A stretch of DNA of 30,340 bases, taken from IMG/VR virus record IMGVR_UViG_3300028392_000220, positions 1-30,340 of that record. One strand, 5' to 3'. Within the stretch, counting starts at the first letter, position 1, and every line of letters begins with the position of its first letter. Under the pieces are notes generated by a model, which was given only the letters and a program-made list of their open reading frames with translations, did no database searches and was not told the DNA's origin. A program made the position numbers and the translations under genes. This document shows positions 16,157-23,189 of this stretch, piece after piece. The DNA is from a virus.

Positions 16157-17875
16157 ATGGCAGATAAATCAATATATAGTAGGTTACAAAAACTATTTTC
16201 AACCAATACGATAGTTCGTAAAACTCCTAAAGGTACAAAGGTAATTGATACCGATGAGTATCAAAATATGACTACAAACCTTGTGGATAGGTTTATGAAA
16301 CTAAAGGTTACAAACTATTCCACAGGTCAAATTGACTCATCACTAGCATATCAGCAAGTTAGAATAGATCTTTTCAGAGATTATGATTCAATGGACCAAG
16401 ACCCGATATTATCATCTGCATTAGATATTTTTGCAGACGAATGCACGGCTCGTAATGAAACCGGACAAGTATTAAAAATACATCATGATGATCATAATGT
16501 AAAGCAAATCCTTGAAAATCTTTTTTATGATATCCTTAATGTAGAGTTTAATCTTTGGCCATGGACTAGAAATCTTGTAAAATATGGAGATTTCTTTCTA
16601 CAATTGGAAATGTCTGAAGGTGTTGGTATTGTAAATGTTTATCCATATTCGCCTTATGAAATAAGTCGTGTTGAAAACTTTGACCCTAAAAATCCACAAA
16701 GAGTTAAATTTGTATACGCACCATATCAAAATCCATTAGGAGCATATGGGCAAACTACAAAAAAAGAATTTGAAAATTACGAAATAGCTCACTTCCGTCT
16801 AAATTCAGATTCAAACTTTTTACCATATGGTAAAGCAATGATTGAAGGCGGCCGCCGTGTTTGGAAACAAATACAATTAATGGAAGATGCAATGATATTG
16901 CATAAAATAATGAGAGCGCCTGAAAAACGTATTTTTAAAATTGATGTTGGTAATATACCGCCTACCGAAGTTGATAACTACATCCAAAAAATTATAAACA
17001 ACTCTAAAAAAGTTCCATTTGTAGATGAAAGGACTGGTGACTATAATCTTAAATTCAATGTTCAAAATATGATTGAAGATTATTATTTACCTGTACGTGG
17101 TAGTGATAATGGCACTTCAATAGATACTTTAAAAGGATTGGAGTATAGTATGATTGATGAACTTAACTATCTTAAAAATAAGTTAATGGCATCTCTTAAA
17201 ATTCCAAAGGCATATATGGGGTATGAGGAAGATACCGGTGGTAAAGCAACATTGGCATCTTTAGATATAAGATTTGCAAAAACAATAGAAAGAATACAGC
17301 GTGTATTGGTTTCCGAATTGACTAAAATAGCTATCATACATTTATACTCACAAGGTATTGATGATGAAAGATTGACAGAATTTAGTCTTGAACTTACACT
17401 TCCTTCAAAAATATATGAACAAGAGCAAGTTGAATTATATAAATCTAAAGTTGAATTAATAAGCTCAATGCAGAATACAAAAATGTTTTCAAAAGAATGG
17501 ATGTATCATTCTATTATGAAGATGGCTAAAGATGAACAAGATGAGCAGACACTTGCTATATTAGAAGATGTTAAGCAAGCATTTAGATTGACTTCAATTG
17601 AAACGCAAGGTGTAGACCCTGCGGCTCAAACCGAAGAACAACCAACTAATGTAGAGGAAGAAATAAAAAAGATAAAAACGGAATTAGAAGAAGATGGTAA
17701 AGTAGGTAGACCAAAAGATACGGTACGATATGGTAAAGATGACCATCCATTAGGACGTGACCCACTTGGTATTAAGAAATTAAAACAAAAAGAAGGTAGC
17801 GTTAAATTCAAACCTCGTAACAATTATCAAGAGATATTTAAGGATATGGATGGTAATAAAAAAATTGTTTTATAA
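16157..17875 (+). CDS. 20: Portal protein (gp20-like)
   Basis: The dodecameric ring at one head vertex through which DNA enters and leaves, and on which the prohead core is built. At 572 residues it is close to T4 gp20 (524). Family features are the early segment YDSMDQDPILSSALDIFADE, the wing/stem region with GDFFLQLEM and YPYSPYEISRVENF, HFRLNSDSNFLPYGKAMIEG, and the helical stem LKNKLMASLKIPKAYMGYEE followed by RFAKTIERIQRVL. The C-terminal about 60 residues are charged and contain an acidic/basic tail (EEEIKKIKTELEEDGK). It starts 40 bases after a cargo-like gene and is followed by a 136-base AT-rich gap. Confidence 0.9.
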   Translation: MADKSIYSRLQKLFSTNTIVRKTPKGTKVIDTDEYQNMTTNLVDRFMKLKVTNYSTGQIDSSLAYQQVRIDLFRDYDSMDQDPILSSALDIFADECTARNETGQVLKIHHDDHNVKQILENLFYDILNVEFNLWPWTRNLVKYGDFFLQLEMSEGVGIVNVYPYSPYEISRVENFDPKNPQRVKFVYAPYQNPLGAYGQTTKKEFENYEIAHFRLNSDSNFLPYGKAMIEGGRRVWKQIQLMEDAMILHKIMRAPEKRIFKIDVGNIPPTEVDNYIQKIINNSKKVPFVDERTGDYNLKFNVQNMIEDYYLPVRGSDNGTSIDTLKGLEYSMIDELNYLKNKLMASLKIPKAYMGYEEDTGGKATLASLDIRFAKTIERIQRVLVSELTKIAIIHLYSQGIDDERLTEFSLELTLPSKIYEQEQVELYKSKVELISSMQNTKMFSKEWMYHSIMKMAKDEQDEQTLAILEDVKQAFRLTSIETQGVDPAAQTEEQPTNVEEEIKKIKTELEEDGKVGRPKDTVRYGKDDHPLGRDPLGIKKLKQKEGSVKFKPRNNYQEIFKDMDGNKKIVL

Positions 17876-17982
17876 TTTTACACTTAATAATCTTTAAAAT
17901 ATATAATTTGACATACTAAATACATTTAAAATAATAAAAATCATATTTATTATTAATGGTTATAGTAAACGAATAAAAATTA

Positions 17983-17992
17983 TATATTTATA
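17983..17992 (+). promoter_or_regulatory. Late-promoter-like motif TATATTTATA (exact)
   Basis: An exact copy in the 136-base gap after the portal gene, ending 19 bases before the ATG at 18012. The rest of the gap (17876-17982) is AT-rich, with a TTGACA-like box noted separately and no gene. Confidence 0.55.
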
Positions 17993-18011
17993 TCTGACAA
18001 ATTATAAATTG

Positions 18012-18881
18012 ATGAAAAAAATAAAACATTCAAAATTCAAAAATACCGGATTTATATTTGAATTACTGGTAAGGCAAATTACTTCCGAAATAATGTCATC
18101 AAACAAATCGGTTGCGGAAAAAATTTTAAAAGAACATTTCAACTCCAAAAAAGAATTATCTAAAGAATTAAAACTTTATCAATACTTAGTTAATGAAAAG
18201 TATAATTCTGAAAGCAAAGCAGAAAAATTCATTGATACGATATGCGAAGCTCGTAAAAGACTTGATGAAACTAAACTTACAAAAGAAAAATATAACTTAA
18301 TAAAGATAATCAAAGAACAATATGGTTTGGAGGAGTTTATAAAATCACCAATATCAAACTATAAGGCTTTAGCATCAATTTATAAAATATTTGAAGTAAC
18401 AGTTTCCAATGAACAATACGATCCAACCGATATTGTAAATTCACGTTTCACAATTACAGAAAACATAATTAATACATCTATTCAAAATAAAGATAATAAG
18501 ATTAAAGATGCTGTATTAGAGGAATATCGTAAACAAGATGAAGACCTTCGTGCAATATCTTATAAACTACTTGTTGAATCATTTAATAAAAAATATAAAA
18601 ATCTTAGTAATGAACAAAAAGGACTTTTAAGAGAATATATTAATAATATAAACAACACAGGTAAATTAAGTGAGTATGTTACTAATCAGATTACAACTCT
18701 TAGTGCAAATTTAAAAGAAGTTGGTATAAAAATTAATGATAAAGTAACTAAAATTAAATTAGCAGAAACAATAGCTAATATTAAAAAAATCAAATCCGTA
18801 AAACGTATCAAAGAAGAACATCTATCTGCATTGATGATGACTTACGAACTTTTGGGTGAATTGAAAAATAAGATAAAATAA
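18012..18881 (+). CDS. Conserved helical head-region protein of unknown function
   Basis: A 289-residue soluble, Lys- and Glu-rich, nearly all-helical protein. The N-terminus (KHSKFKNTGFIFELLVRQIT) and the later ISNYKALASIYKIFE resemble a protein I have seen in the same position, between portal and protease, in other T4-like phages of marine bacteria. I know no assigned function. I place the start at the ATG at 18012 rather than the in-frame TTG at 18009, since all neighbours use ATG. There is no signal peptide, membrane segment or metal motif. The next gene begins seven bases downstream, so they are probably co-transcribed. A scaffold-associated or DNA-handling role is possible but unsupported. 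Confidence 0.7.
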   Translation: MKKIKHSKFKNTGFIFELLVRQITSEIMSSNKSVAEKILKEHFNSKKELSKELKLYQYLVNEKYNSESKAEKFIDTICEARKRLDETKLTKEKYNLIKIIKEQYGLEEFIKSPISNYKALASIYKIFEVTVSNEQYDPTDIVNSRFTITENIINTSIQNKDNKIKDAVLEEYRKQDEDLRAISYKLLVESFNKKYKNLSNEQKGLLREYINNINNTGKLSEYVTNQITTLSANLKEVGIKINDKVTKIKLAETIANIKKIKSVKRIKEEHLSALMMTYELLGELKNKIK

Positions 18882-18888
18882 ATAAGAT

Positions 18889-19134
18889 ATGACAAATTTT
18901 AGAACAAGTAATGCAGCTACATACACTACCGGTCAATCGGGATCATTACAAAATGCTTGGGGTATATTAGCAACAACAGGCTCTGCCGGAGTTCTAACAT
19001 TAGACGGAGGAAATCCTACACTAAGAGGCGCATACGCAACTATGAGTATAGCACATGTAGCTACTGGGTTTCCGTTTCCATGCTATGTAAGAAGTGTATC
19101 GGTAACAGCAGGAACTGTATATGTTTTAGCATAA
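18889..19134 (+). CDS. Small beta-type structural protein (possible head decoration)
   Basis: An 81-residue protein rich in Thr, Ala, Gly and Ser, with alternating hydrophobic residues and almost no charge (for example STAGS-type turns, SVSVTAGTVYVLA at the end). It has no signal peptide or membrane helix. It sits within the head gene cluster between an unknown helical protein and the DUF3008-like gene, with gaps of 7 and 21 bases. Its size, composition and place would suit a capsid decoration or cement protein, but there is no diagnostic motif and this is a guess. Confidence 0.55.
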   Translation: MTNFRTSNAATYTTGQSGSLQNAWGILATTGSAGVLTLDGGNPTLRGAYATMSIAHVATGFPFPCYVRSVSVTAGTVYVLA

Positions 19135-19155
19135 TAAAAATAAAATCAATTAACT

Positions 19156-19740
19156 ATGCCAGCGGTAAGTAAATCACAACAAAAATTAATGGGAATTGTA
19201 CATGCTATCCAAAAAGGAGAAGCAAACCCAAAAGATTTCAGCAAAGGAGCACAAGATATGGCTAAAAATATGAAAAAATCCGATGTTAAAGATTTTGCAT
19301 CAACAAAGCAAAAAGGACTTCCTGATAAAAAAGAAAATACGGATAAACTAAAAGAGTATATTCGTAAAATGGTTAGAGAAATGGGTACAACGGGTGCGGT
19401 TGATGGATATAATACACCATTTGCATTTGGCAAACGTGGCAATGAAAAAGCAAAAGCTAAAAAGCAAGCCGATTTGACTGGGTATACTCCAGTAAATGAA
19501 AATCGTTGGTTAGAACTAAAAAAAGAAGATAGTCCAGCTAACGCCAAAATAAACAAAGGTATCTCAAACATAAATAAACAACTTGCTGAAATGGAAAAGT
19601 TTATGGATTGGTATGGTAGATTGAAGCAAGAGAGTGGTGTTACGAATGAAACTTTTTGGAAAGCAACAAATCGTAACATTTATACGATTAAAGAAAGATT
19701 AGTGAGGCTTGAGCAGAAAATTCGTAAAATATCTGAATAA
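19156..19740 (+). CDS. DUF3008-like modular head-region protein
   Basis: A 194-residue basic protein of three modules. Residues 1-60 are DUF3008-like (MPAVSKSQQKLMGIVHAIQK ... SDVKDFASTKQKGLP). Residues about 75-110 carry a hydrophobic helix (LKEYIRKMVREMG) and the phage module GAVDGYNTPFAFG. Residues 115-194 begin with NRWLELKKED and continue as a helical unit (ISNINKQLAEMEKFMDWYGR ... NIYTIKERLVRLEQKI). These pieces recur in different orders in related phages, as far as I recall, which suggests shuffled virion cargo. Its stop overlaps the next start by one base (TAATG), implying coupled translation. Function is unknown. Confidence 0.7.
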   Translation: MPAVSKSQQKLMGIVHAIQKGEANPKDFSKGAQDMAKNMKKSDVKDFASTKQKGLPDKKENTDKLKEYIRKMVREMGTTGAVDGYNTPFAFGKRGNEKAKAKKQADLTGYTPVNENRWLELKKEDSPANAKINKGISNINKQLAEMEKFMDWYGRLKQESGVTNETFWKATNRNIYTIKERLVRLEQKIRKISE

Positions 19741-20357
19741 TGAATTTAACGGAATTAGAAAATATTGTTGAGGAAATTGTAAGAGAAGAGATGGAGTATC
19801 AACAGCTCTTCAAAGCCATGCTAAAGGCAACTGGTAAAAATATTCCTACAATGAGTGATACGGAGAAGAAGAAGTTTTTTAATGCCGTAGATAAAGCATA
19901 TAAAGCTAAGACAGAAGGTAGGCTAACTGGGTATAAAGAAAATATGGATGAAGGTTTCATATCCGGATTAATATCATTAATGACAGTGGCAATAATTGGT
20001 AAAGTAATTTTTTACTATTTTATACAATTAGTAGATAAGGGTATGAAATACTTTTCTTCTGATGATAAAAAATTAGAAGTAGTTGTTAAGAAAATATTAA
20101 AAGAGTTATCGGATAATAAATCGTTCATAGATGATGTTACCAATATGATTAATAAAAACAAAGGAATTGATCAAGTAACAGCCAACAAGATTTTAAAAAT
20201 GGGATATACTCAAGACCTAATTAAGAAATATACCGCAAAGGGTGATATTGATAAGAACAAACTTGAGAATGAATTAAAAACCATATTTTTTAAATCTTGG
20301 GAAGATTCAAATGTTGTATCAACAATAACCGATAAAATTAAAAATGATATTAAATAA
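19740..20357 (+). CDS. Head-region protein with FKAML...FFNAVDKAY module and a membrane segment
   Basis: A 205-residue protein. Residues 1-18 form an acidic amphipathic helix (MNLTELENIVEEIVREEM). Residues 19-60 are a small module widespread in phage proteins (YQQLFKAMLKATGK ... SDTEKKKFFNAVDKAY). Residues about 73-98 (GFISGLISLMTVAIIGKVIF and on) are hydrophobic enough to cross or insert into a membrane. The remainder is a Lys-rich helical domain. A membrane segment in a head-cluster protein next to the prohead protease suggests either an ejected protein acting on the host membrane or a membrane-linked assembly factor. It is coupled to both neighbours by one-base TAATG overlaps. Confidence 0.65.
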   Translation: MNLTELENIVEEIVREEMEYQQLFKAMLKATGKNIPTMSDTEKKKFFNAVDKAYKAKTEGRLTGYKENMDEGFISGLISLMTVAIIGKVIFYYFIQLVDKGMKYFSSDDKKLEVVVKKILKELSDNKSFIDDVTNMINKNKGIDQVTANKILKMGYTQDLIKKYTAKGDIDKNKLENELKTIFFKSWEDSNVVSTITDKIKNDIK

Positions 20358-20947
20358 TGAATAAAGGACTCTTAATAGAAACACATTTATTTGAAGCAAA
20401 AATACAAGAGGAAGATAATGGAACTTTCCTTGTTAAAGGTATCCTACAAAGAGCTGGAGCCCCAAATCAAAATAAACGTAGATATCCAAAGGAAATTCTT
20501 AAAAGAGAATGTGATAAGTATCAACAACTTATTAAAGAAAGACGTGCTTTGGGAGAACTTGACCATCCAGATTCACCTGTAATCAATCTTAAAAATGTTT
20601 CACATAATATTAGAGAAATCTATTGGGAAGGCGATGATGTATGTGGTGTAGTAGAAATATTATCAACACCATCTGGAAATATACTAAGAGAACTTCTAAA
20701 AAATAATATTCGTTTAGGAATTAGTAGTAGAGGTTTGGGTTCTGTAAAAGAAATGAACGATGGAACGGTTATGGTTCAGGAAGATTTTGAAATTATAGGT
20801 TGGGATTTCGTTTCAAACCCATCAACGCATGGTGCATTTATGGCGCCAATGAATGAAAGTAAGCAATGGCAGAAAATCGCAGATGAATGTGGTAAATGGT
20901 GTCGCTCACATGACTTAATGCGAGAAATTCTTATCGAATTAAATTAA
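20357..20947 (+). CDS. 21: Prohead maturation protease (gp21-like)
   Basis: A serine protease of the herpesvirus-assemblin/HK97-protease fold that degrades the scaffold and trims capsid proteins before DNA packaging. The 196 residues compare with 212 in T4. Visible family features are KGILQRAGAPNQNKRRYPKE at 27-46, the catalytic His in GELDHPDSP (H70), the catalytic Ser in RLGISSRGLGS (S123 or S124), and IIGWDFVSNPSTHGAFM at 147-163 with D150 a candidate third residue. The N-terminus holds LFE13|A14, a match to its own LxE cleavage pattern, so self-processing is likely. It overlaps the preceding gene by one base and stands among its predicted substrates. Confidence 0.92.
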   Translation: MNKGLLIETHLFEAKIQEEDNGTFLVKGILQRAGAPNQNKRRYPKEILKRECDKYQQLIKERRALGELDHPDSPVINLKNVSHNIREIYWEGDDVCGVVEILSTPSGNILRELLKNNIRLGISSRGLGSVKEMNDGTVMVQEDFEIIGWDFVSNPSTHGAFMAPMNESKQWQKIADECGKWCRSHDLMREILIELN

Positions 20948-20951
20948 TTAA

Positions 20952-20961
20952 TATATTTATA
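20952..20961 (+). promoter_or_regulatory. Late-promoter-like motif TATATTTATA (exact)
   Basis: An exact copy in the 29-base gap after the prohead protease gene, ending 15 bases before the ATG at 20977. It begins five bases after the TAA stop, so little else can be encoded there. Confidence 0.55.
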
Positions 20962-20976
20962 CAAAACAATAATAAA

Positions 20977-21342
20977 ATGAAAAAAACAATTTTACAAGAA
21001 GTTAAAGCAATAAACAAAATTGCAGGAACTAAAATTACAAAGCAACAAGAGATTGCATTAATTAAGGAAAGACTTCAAAACTTAAATGAGGCAACAGGAC
21101 CATATTACTCGACAGGATATGAAGCAGGTGGTAATGGCAAGACCGGTAAGTTGGATAAAACAACACCAGAAGGAAAATATATAGCTGCTAAAATAAATCA
21201 ACTATATACATTGATAAATGATAAAAAATTACTTGATTTTACCGAAGGATATGTAAAATCAATGGCAACATCGGTACTAAGATTCGATGGAATAAATAGT
21301 GTTCCAAAAGTATTATTACAAATAAGAGAGAAAAATAAATAA
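20977..21342 (+). CDS. Small unknown head-region protein with capsid-targeting-like N-terminus
   Basis: A 121-residue protein. Residues 1-38 are a Lys/Ile/Leu-rich helix ending in LQNLNE38|A39, which fits the gp21 cleavage pattern and resembles the short N-terminal capsid-targeting peptides of T4 internal proteins. After the site comes a Gly/Tyr-rich stretch (TGPYYSTGYEAGGNGKTGK) and a basic helical C-terminus. It lies directly downstream of the protease gene and four bases before the next gene. The family is not known to me. That it is packaged and trimmed is inference from the motif and its position. Confidence 0.6.
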   Translation: MKKTILQEVKAINKIAGTKITKQQEIALIKERLQNLNEATGPYYSTGYEAGGNGKTGKLDKTTPEGKYIAAKINQLYTLINDKKLLDFTEGYVKSMATSVLRFDGINSVPKVLLQIREKNK

Positions 21343-21346
21343 ATAA

Positions 21347-22033
21347 ATGGCAAAATTAATAAATCTAATACCCGCTAATCAAAAATCACAACAAAAATTA
21401 GCAGAATCTTTTGAAGATCCATTAGAAGGATTTCCTAAAGAGTATAAAGAATTACTTAAAAAACTCCAAAGAAGTAATGATCCAGCTGAAAGAACAATGT
21501 TGATAAATAAGATGAATGTTATTAGAAAAAACATCAAACTTAAACCATTAACAAATGAAGCTTTGGAAGATATGGAAGTATCTTTGCCGTCTACTATGGA
21601 AAGATTTTTGAATAAAACCATTGATATAATTAAATCTTATAAGCTTCCTAGAAAAAAAGAACAACTTGTAATAGCAAAGATGGTCGATGCATTAGGAATG
21701 AGTCCAAATGAATTAACTCAAGTTGTATCTAAATTAAAAAAATACGATATTGTTCATAAGGAAGATATTGAAAACAATGACCACAATTATATGGGTGAAA
21801 CCGTTAATAAATCTACAATAAAAGATTTTCTTAAAGATTTTAACAATAATCCTGATATTTTATCATCAGGGGCTCGTGAAGCAAATGGATATATTACTAT
21901 ATATTTAGATGGCAAAGATGTGCATGATGAATTTCTAGCAACACTTAAATTAGCAAAAACTAAGTATAAAGATAAACTAAAAAGAATTAACTCTGGAGCT
22001 GAAGATATATTGAAGTTTAAAGTTATAAAGTAA
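21347..22033 (+). CDS. Unknown helical head-region protein
   Basis: A 228-residue, Lys/Glu/Leu-rich protein with no signal peptide or membrane segment. The N-terminal segment contains LAE20|S21, a possible maturation-protease site. The middle has heptad-like helices (YKELLKKLQR, LPRKKEQLVIAKMVDALG). The last 60 residues include GYITIYLDGKDVHDEFLATL, a small alpha/beta unit. Its start follows the preceding stop by four bases and no promoter motif separates them. I do not recognise the family. Confidence 0.6.
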   Translation: MAKLINLIPANQKSQQKLAESFEDPLEGFPKEYKELLKKLQRSNDPAERTMLINKMNVIRKNIKLKPLTNEALEDMEVSLPSTMERFLNKTIDIIKSYKLPRKKEQLVIAKMVDALGMSPNELTQVVSKLKKYDIVHKEDIENNDHNYMGETVNKSTIKDFLKDFNNNPDILSSGAREANGYITIYLDGKDVHDEFLATLKLAKTKYKDKLKRINSGAEDILKFKVIK

Positions 22034-22097
22034 TCATTTGGTAGTAAGAATTAGATGATTTAATTAAAAACCACTTGGATACTAAAAAAGATAAATA

Positions 22098-22586
22098 ATG
22101 ATACGTTTAAAAGATATACTAAAAGAAACCGAAGAATACCAACAAATGCCAAAAGAATTAAAAAAGCATTTTTTGGAAATTATATCTACATATGGGCATC
22201 ATAGAGAGGGTATGAATCGAAAATCGGATATTCGTAGTATAGCAGAGACACTGGGTGCAATCGCTGATGCGGCTCAGGAGTACACTCTACATGAAGCAGG
22301 TGATTGGTTTGATAGGGTTACAATTAAACGTAATATGGGCGAGCTAAAGAACTTACAAAAGAAATTTGAGAAAGAGGCAATTGAAGCAAAAAGCCAAGAG
22401 GAAAGACTTGAGGCACTTTACGAAGATATGGGACATGTTTTAGGACGTTACTTTGAAATCGCAGAAATAAGTGAGCAAGAAATGCAACAAAGACTTGGAC
22501 TTAAAGGTAATCAGAGTAAAATTGATATGAATAAGAACGGAAAGATTGACTCACAAGATTTTAAAATATTGAGAAAACAAAAATAA
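22098..22586 (+). CDS. Helical head-region protein with C-terminal EF-hand-like calcium loop
   Basis: A 162-residue protein. The start (MIRLKDILKETEEYQQM) is an amphipathic helix like those on other cargo-like proteins here. Residues 25-122 match a helical phage module I recognise without a function (GMNRKSDIRSIAETLGAIAD, ERLEALYEDMGHVLGRYFEI). Residues 143-154 (DMNKNGKIDSQD) form a complete EF-hand loop, with D143, N145, N147, K149 (main-chain), D151 and D154 at positions 1, 3, 5, 7, 9 and 12, followed by FKILRKQK as in dockerin-type repeats. A single loop may bind Ca2+ only on pairing. The 64-base gap upstream has no TATATTTATA motif and no gene. Confidence 0.65.
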   Translation: MIRLKDILKETEEYQQMPKELKKHFLEIISTYGHHREGMNRKSDIRSIAETLGAIADAAQEYTLHEAGDWFDRVTIKRNMGELKNLQKKFEKEAIEAKSQEERLEALYEDMGHVLGRYFEIAEISEQEMQQRLGLKGNQSKIDMNKNGKIDSQDFKILRKQK

Positions 22587-22591
22587 ATAAA

Positions 22592-22963
22592 ATGGAACAA
22601 TTAGCATCATTATTTTTTCACAGCAGAACACAAGCGCATGTATTCCACTTAGGAGTTAAAGGACCTGGAGCATATGCAGCACATGTGGCATTACAAGCGT
22701 ACTATGACGAAATAATAGGATTAGTAGATGGATTAGTAGAATCGTATCAGGGCAAATACGGACTTATTAAATTTCAACCAGTTAATGGTTTAGATACTAA
22801 TTGTGATATTGAAAATATAATTAAGTATTTTGAAAAATTATGTGGAGCACTTGAAAAGATAAGAACCGATAAAAAATTACAAGATACTTGGATTCAAAAT
22901 CAAATAGACAACATTTCGGAATTATTATATTCAACAAAATATAAGTTAGTAAATTTACAATAA
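22592..22963 (+). CDS. Ferritin/Dps-like protein (DUF5856-like) with intact ferroxidase ligand spacing
   Basis: A 123-residue helical protein whose first half reads HSRTQAHVFHLGVKGPG, then AAHVALQAYYDE and GLVDGLVE. The residues H19, H31, D46 and E50 are separated by 12, 15 and 4 positions, the same spacing as the ferroxidase ligands of Dps (H31, H43, D58, E62 in Listeria Dps). The G-x-x-x-x-x-H and Y-D-E context also matches. Dps proteins oxidise Fe(II) with peroxide and shield DNA. This one is short (Dps is about 150-170 residues), so the fourth helix may be reduced. It follows the EF-hand protein by five bases and precedes a terminator and the scaffold gene. The family number is from memory; the metal-site match is read directly. 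Confidence 0.7.
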   Translation: MEQLASLFFHSRTQAHVFHLGVKGPGAYAAHVALQAYYDEIIGLVDGLVESYQGKYGLIKFQPVNGLDTNCDIENIIKYFEKLCGALEKIRTDKKLQDTWIQNQIDNISELLYSTKYKLVNLQ

Positions 22964-22980
22964 GATACACCCTACATATA

Positions 22981-23030
22981 AATTAAAAGCTTAGAAATAA
23001 TACCAATTTTTAAGCTTTTAATTTATTTTT
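22981..23030 (+). terminator. Long AT-rich stem-loop followed by a T-run
   Basis: Arms 22981-22997 and 23007-23023 pair over 17 positions (one G-U), with a perfect core AAAAGCTTA/TAAGCTTTT and a nine-base loop. TTTATTTTTTTAT follows. It lies 17 bases after the Dps-like gene and would end the head-cargo transcript before the scaffold and capsid genes. Confidence 0.7.
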
Positions 23031-23031
23031 T

Positions 23032-23043
23032 TATATATATTAT
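23032..23043 (+). promoter_or_regulatory. Degenerate late-promoter-like element (TATATATATTAT)
   Basis: An AT-rich element directly after the terminator T-run, resembling the TATATTTATA motif and its flanking T-run at other copies. It is the only candidate of this kind in the gap before the scaffold and capsid genes, which must be strongly expressed. The match is poor and it lies about 147 bases from the ATG. Confidence 0.25.
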
Positions 23044-23048
23044 CAAAT

Positions 23049-23077
23049 ATCCCATCTCATATGGGATTATATTTTTT
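23049..23077 (+). other. Perfect hairpin ATCCCAT-loop-ATGGGAT with T-run
   Basis: Arms 23049-23055 and 23061-23067 pair perfectly over seven bases around a CTCAT loop, followed by TATATTTTTT. This could be a second intrinsic terminator in tandem with the one at 22981. If the element at 23032 is a promoter, it would instead be a protective 5' hairpin on the scaffold/capsid messenger. Confidence 0.5.
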
Positions 23078-23189
23078 AGACATAGTTGATTAATGAATAC
23101 CCTTCCCTATAAGGTGTGACCGAACAATCAACATAATTACATTGGAGTTCCTACACTAATAACTTCACAAACAAATTTAAGTAAAAAAA
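23078..23189 (+). other. Structured untranslated leader of the scaffold/capsid unit
   Basis: A 112-base non-coding stretch less AT-rich than other gaps here. GTTGATT (23085-23091) can pair with AATCAAC (23126-23132), enclosing CCTT (23101-23104) and AAGG (23111-23114). I see no ORF, tRNA or known riboswitch. It ends in an A-rich leader (TAAGTAAAAAAA) before the ATG at 23190. The length is unusual, since most gaps here are under 50 bases. Confidence 0.4.

Noticed and set aside
17908-17936. TTGACA-N17-ATAATA resembling a classical sigma-70 promoter
   Set aside because: Very AT-rich DNA yields such matches easily, Bacteroidota do not use this consensus, and an exact TATATTTATA lies closer to the gene.
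18009-18011. TTG as an alternative start three bases before the ATG at 18012
   Set aside because: Every other gene here uses ATG and there is no ribosome-binding site favouring the TTG.
18957-19172. A 71-codon + frame overlapping the small beta-type protein gene
   Set aside because: Its Ser/Asn/Cys/Arg composition looks like a frame-shifted reading of the 18889-19134 gene, which has the better start and ends before the next gene.
19146-19679. A 177-codon open frame on the - strand
   Set aside because: It lies antisense to the DUF3008-like gene, has no recognisable motif, and all supported genes are on the + strand. The same holds for the other minus-strand frames.
23078-23189. A tRNA or known riboswitch in the scaffold leader
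   Set aside because: No cloverleaf, anticodon loop or CCA end and no riboswitch core I recognise; only short pairings are visible.
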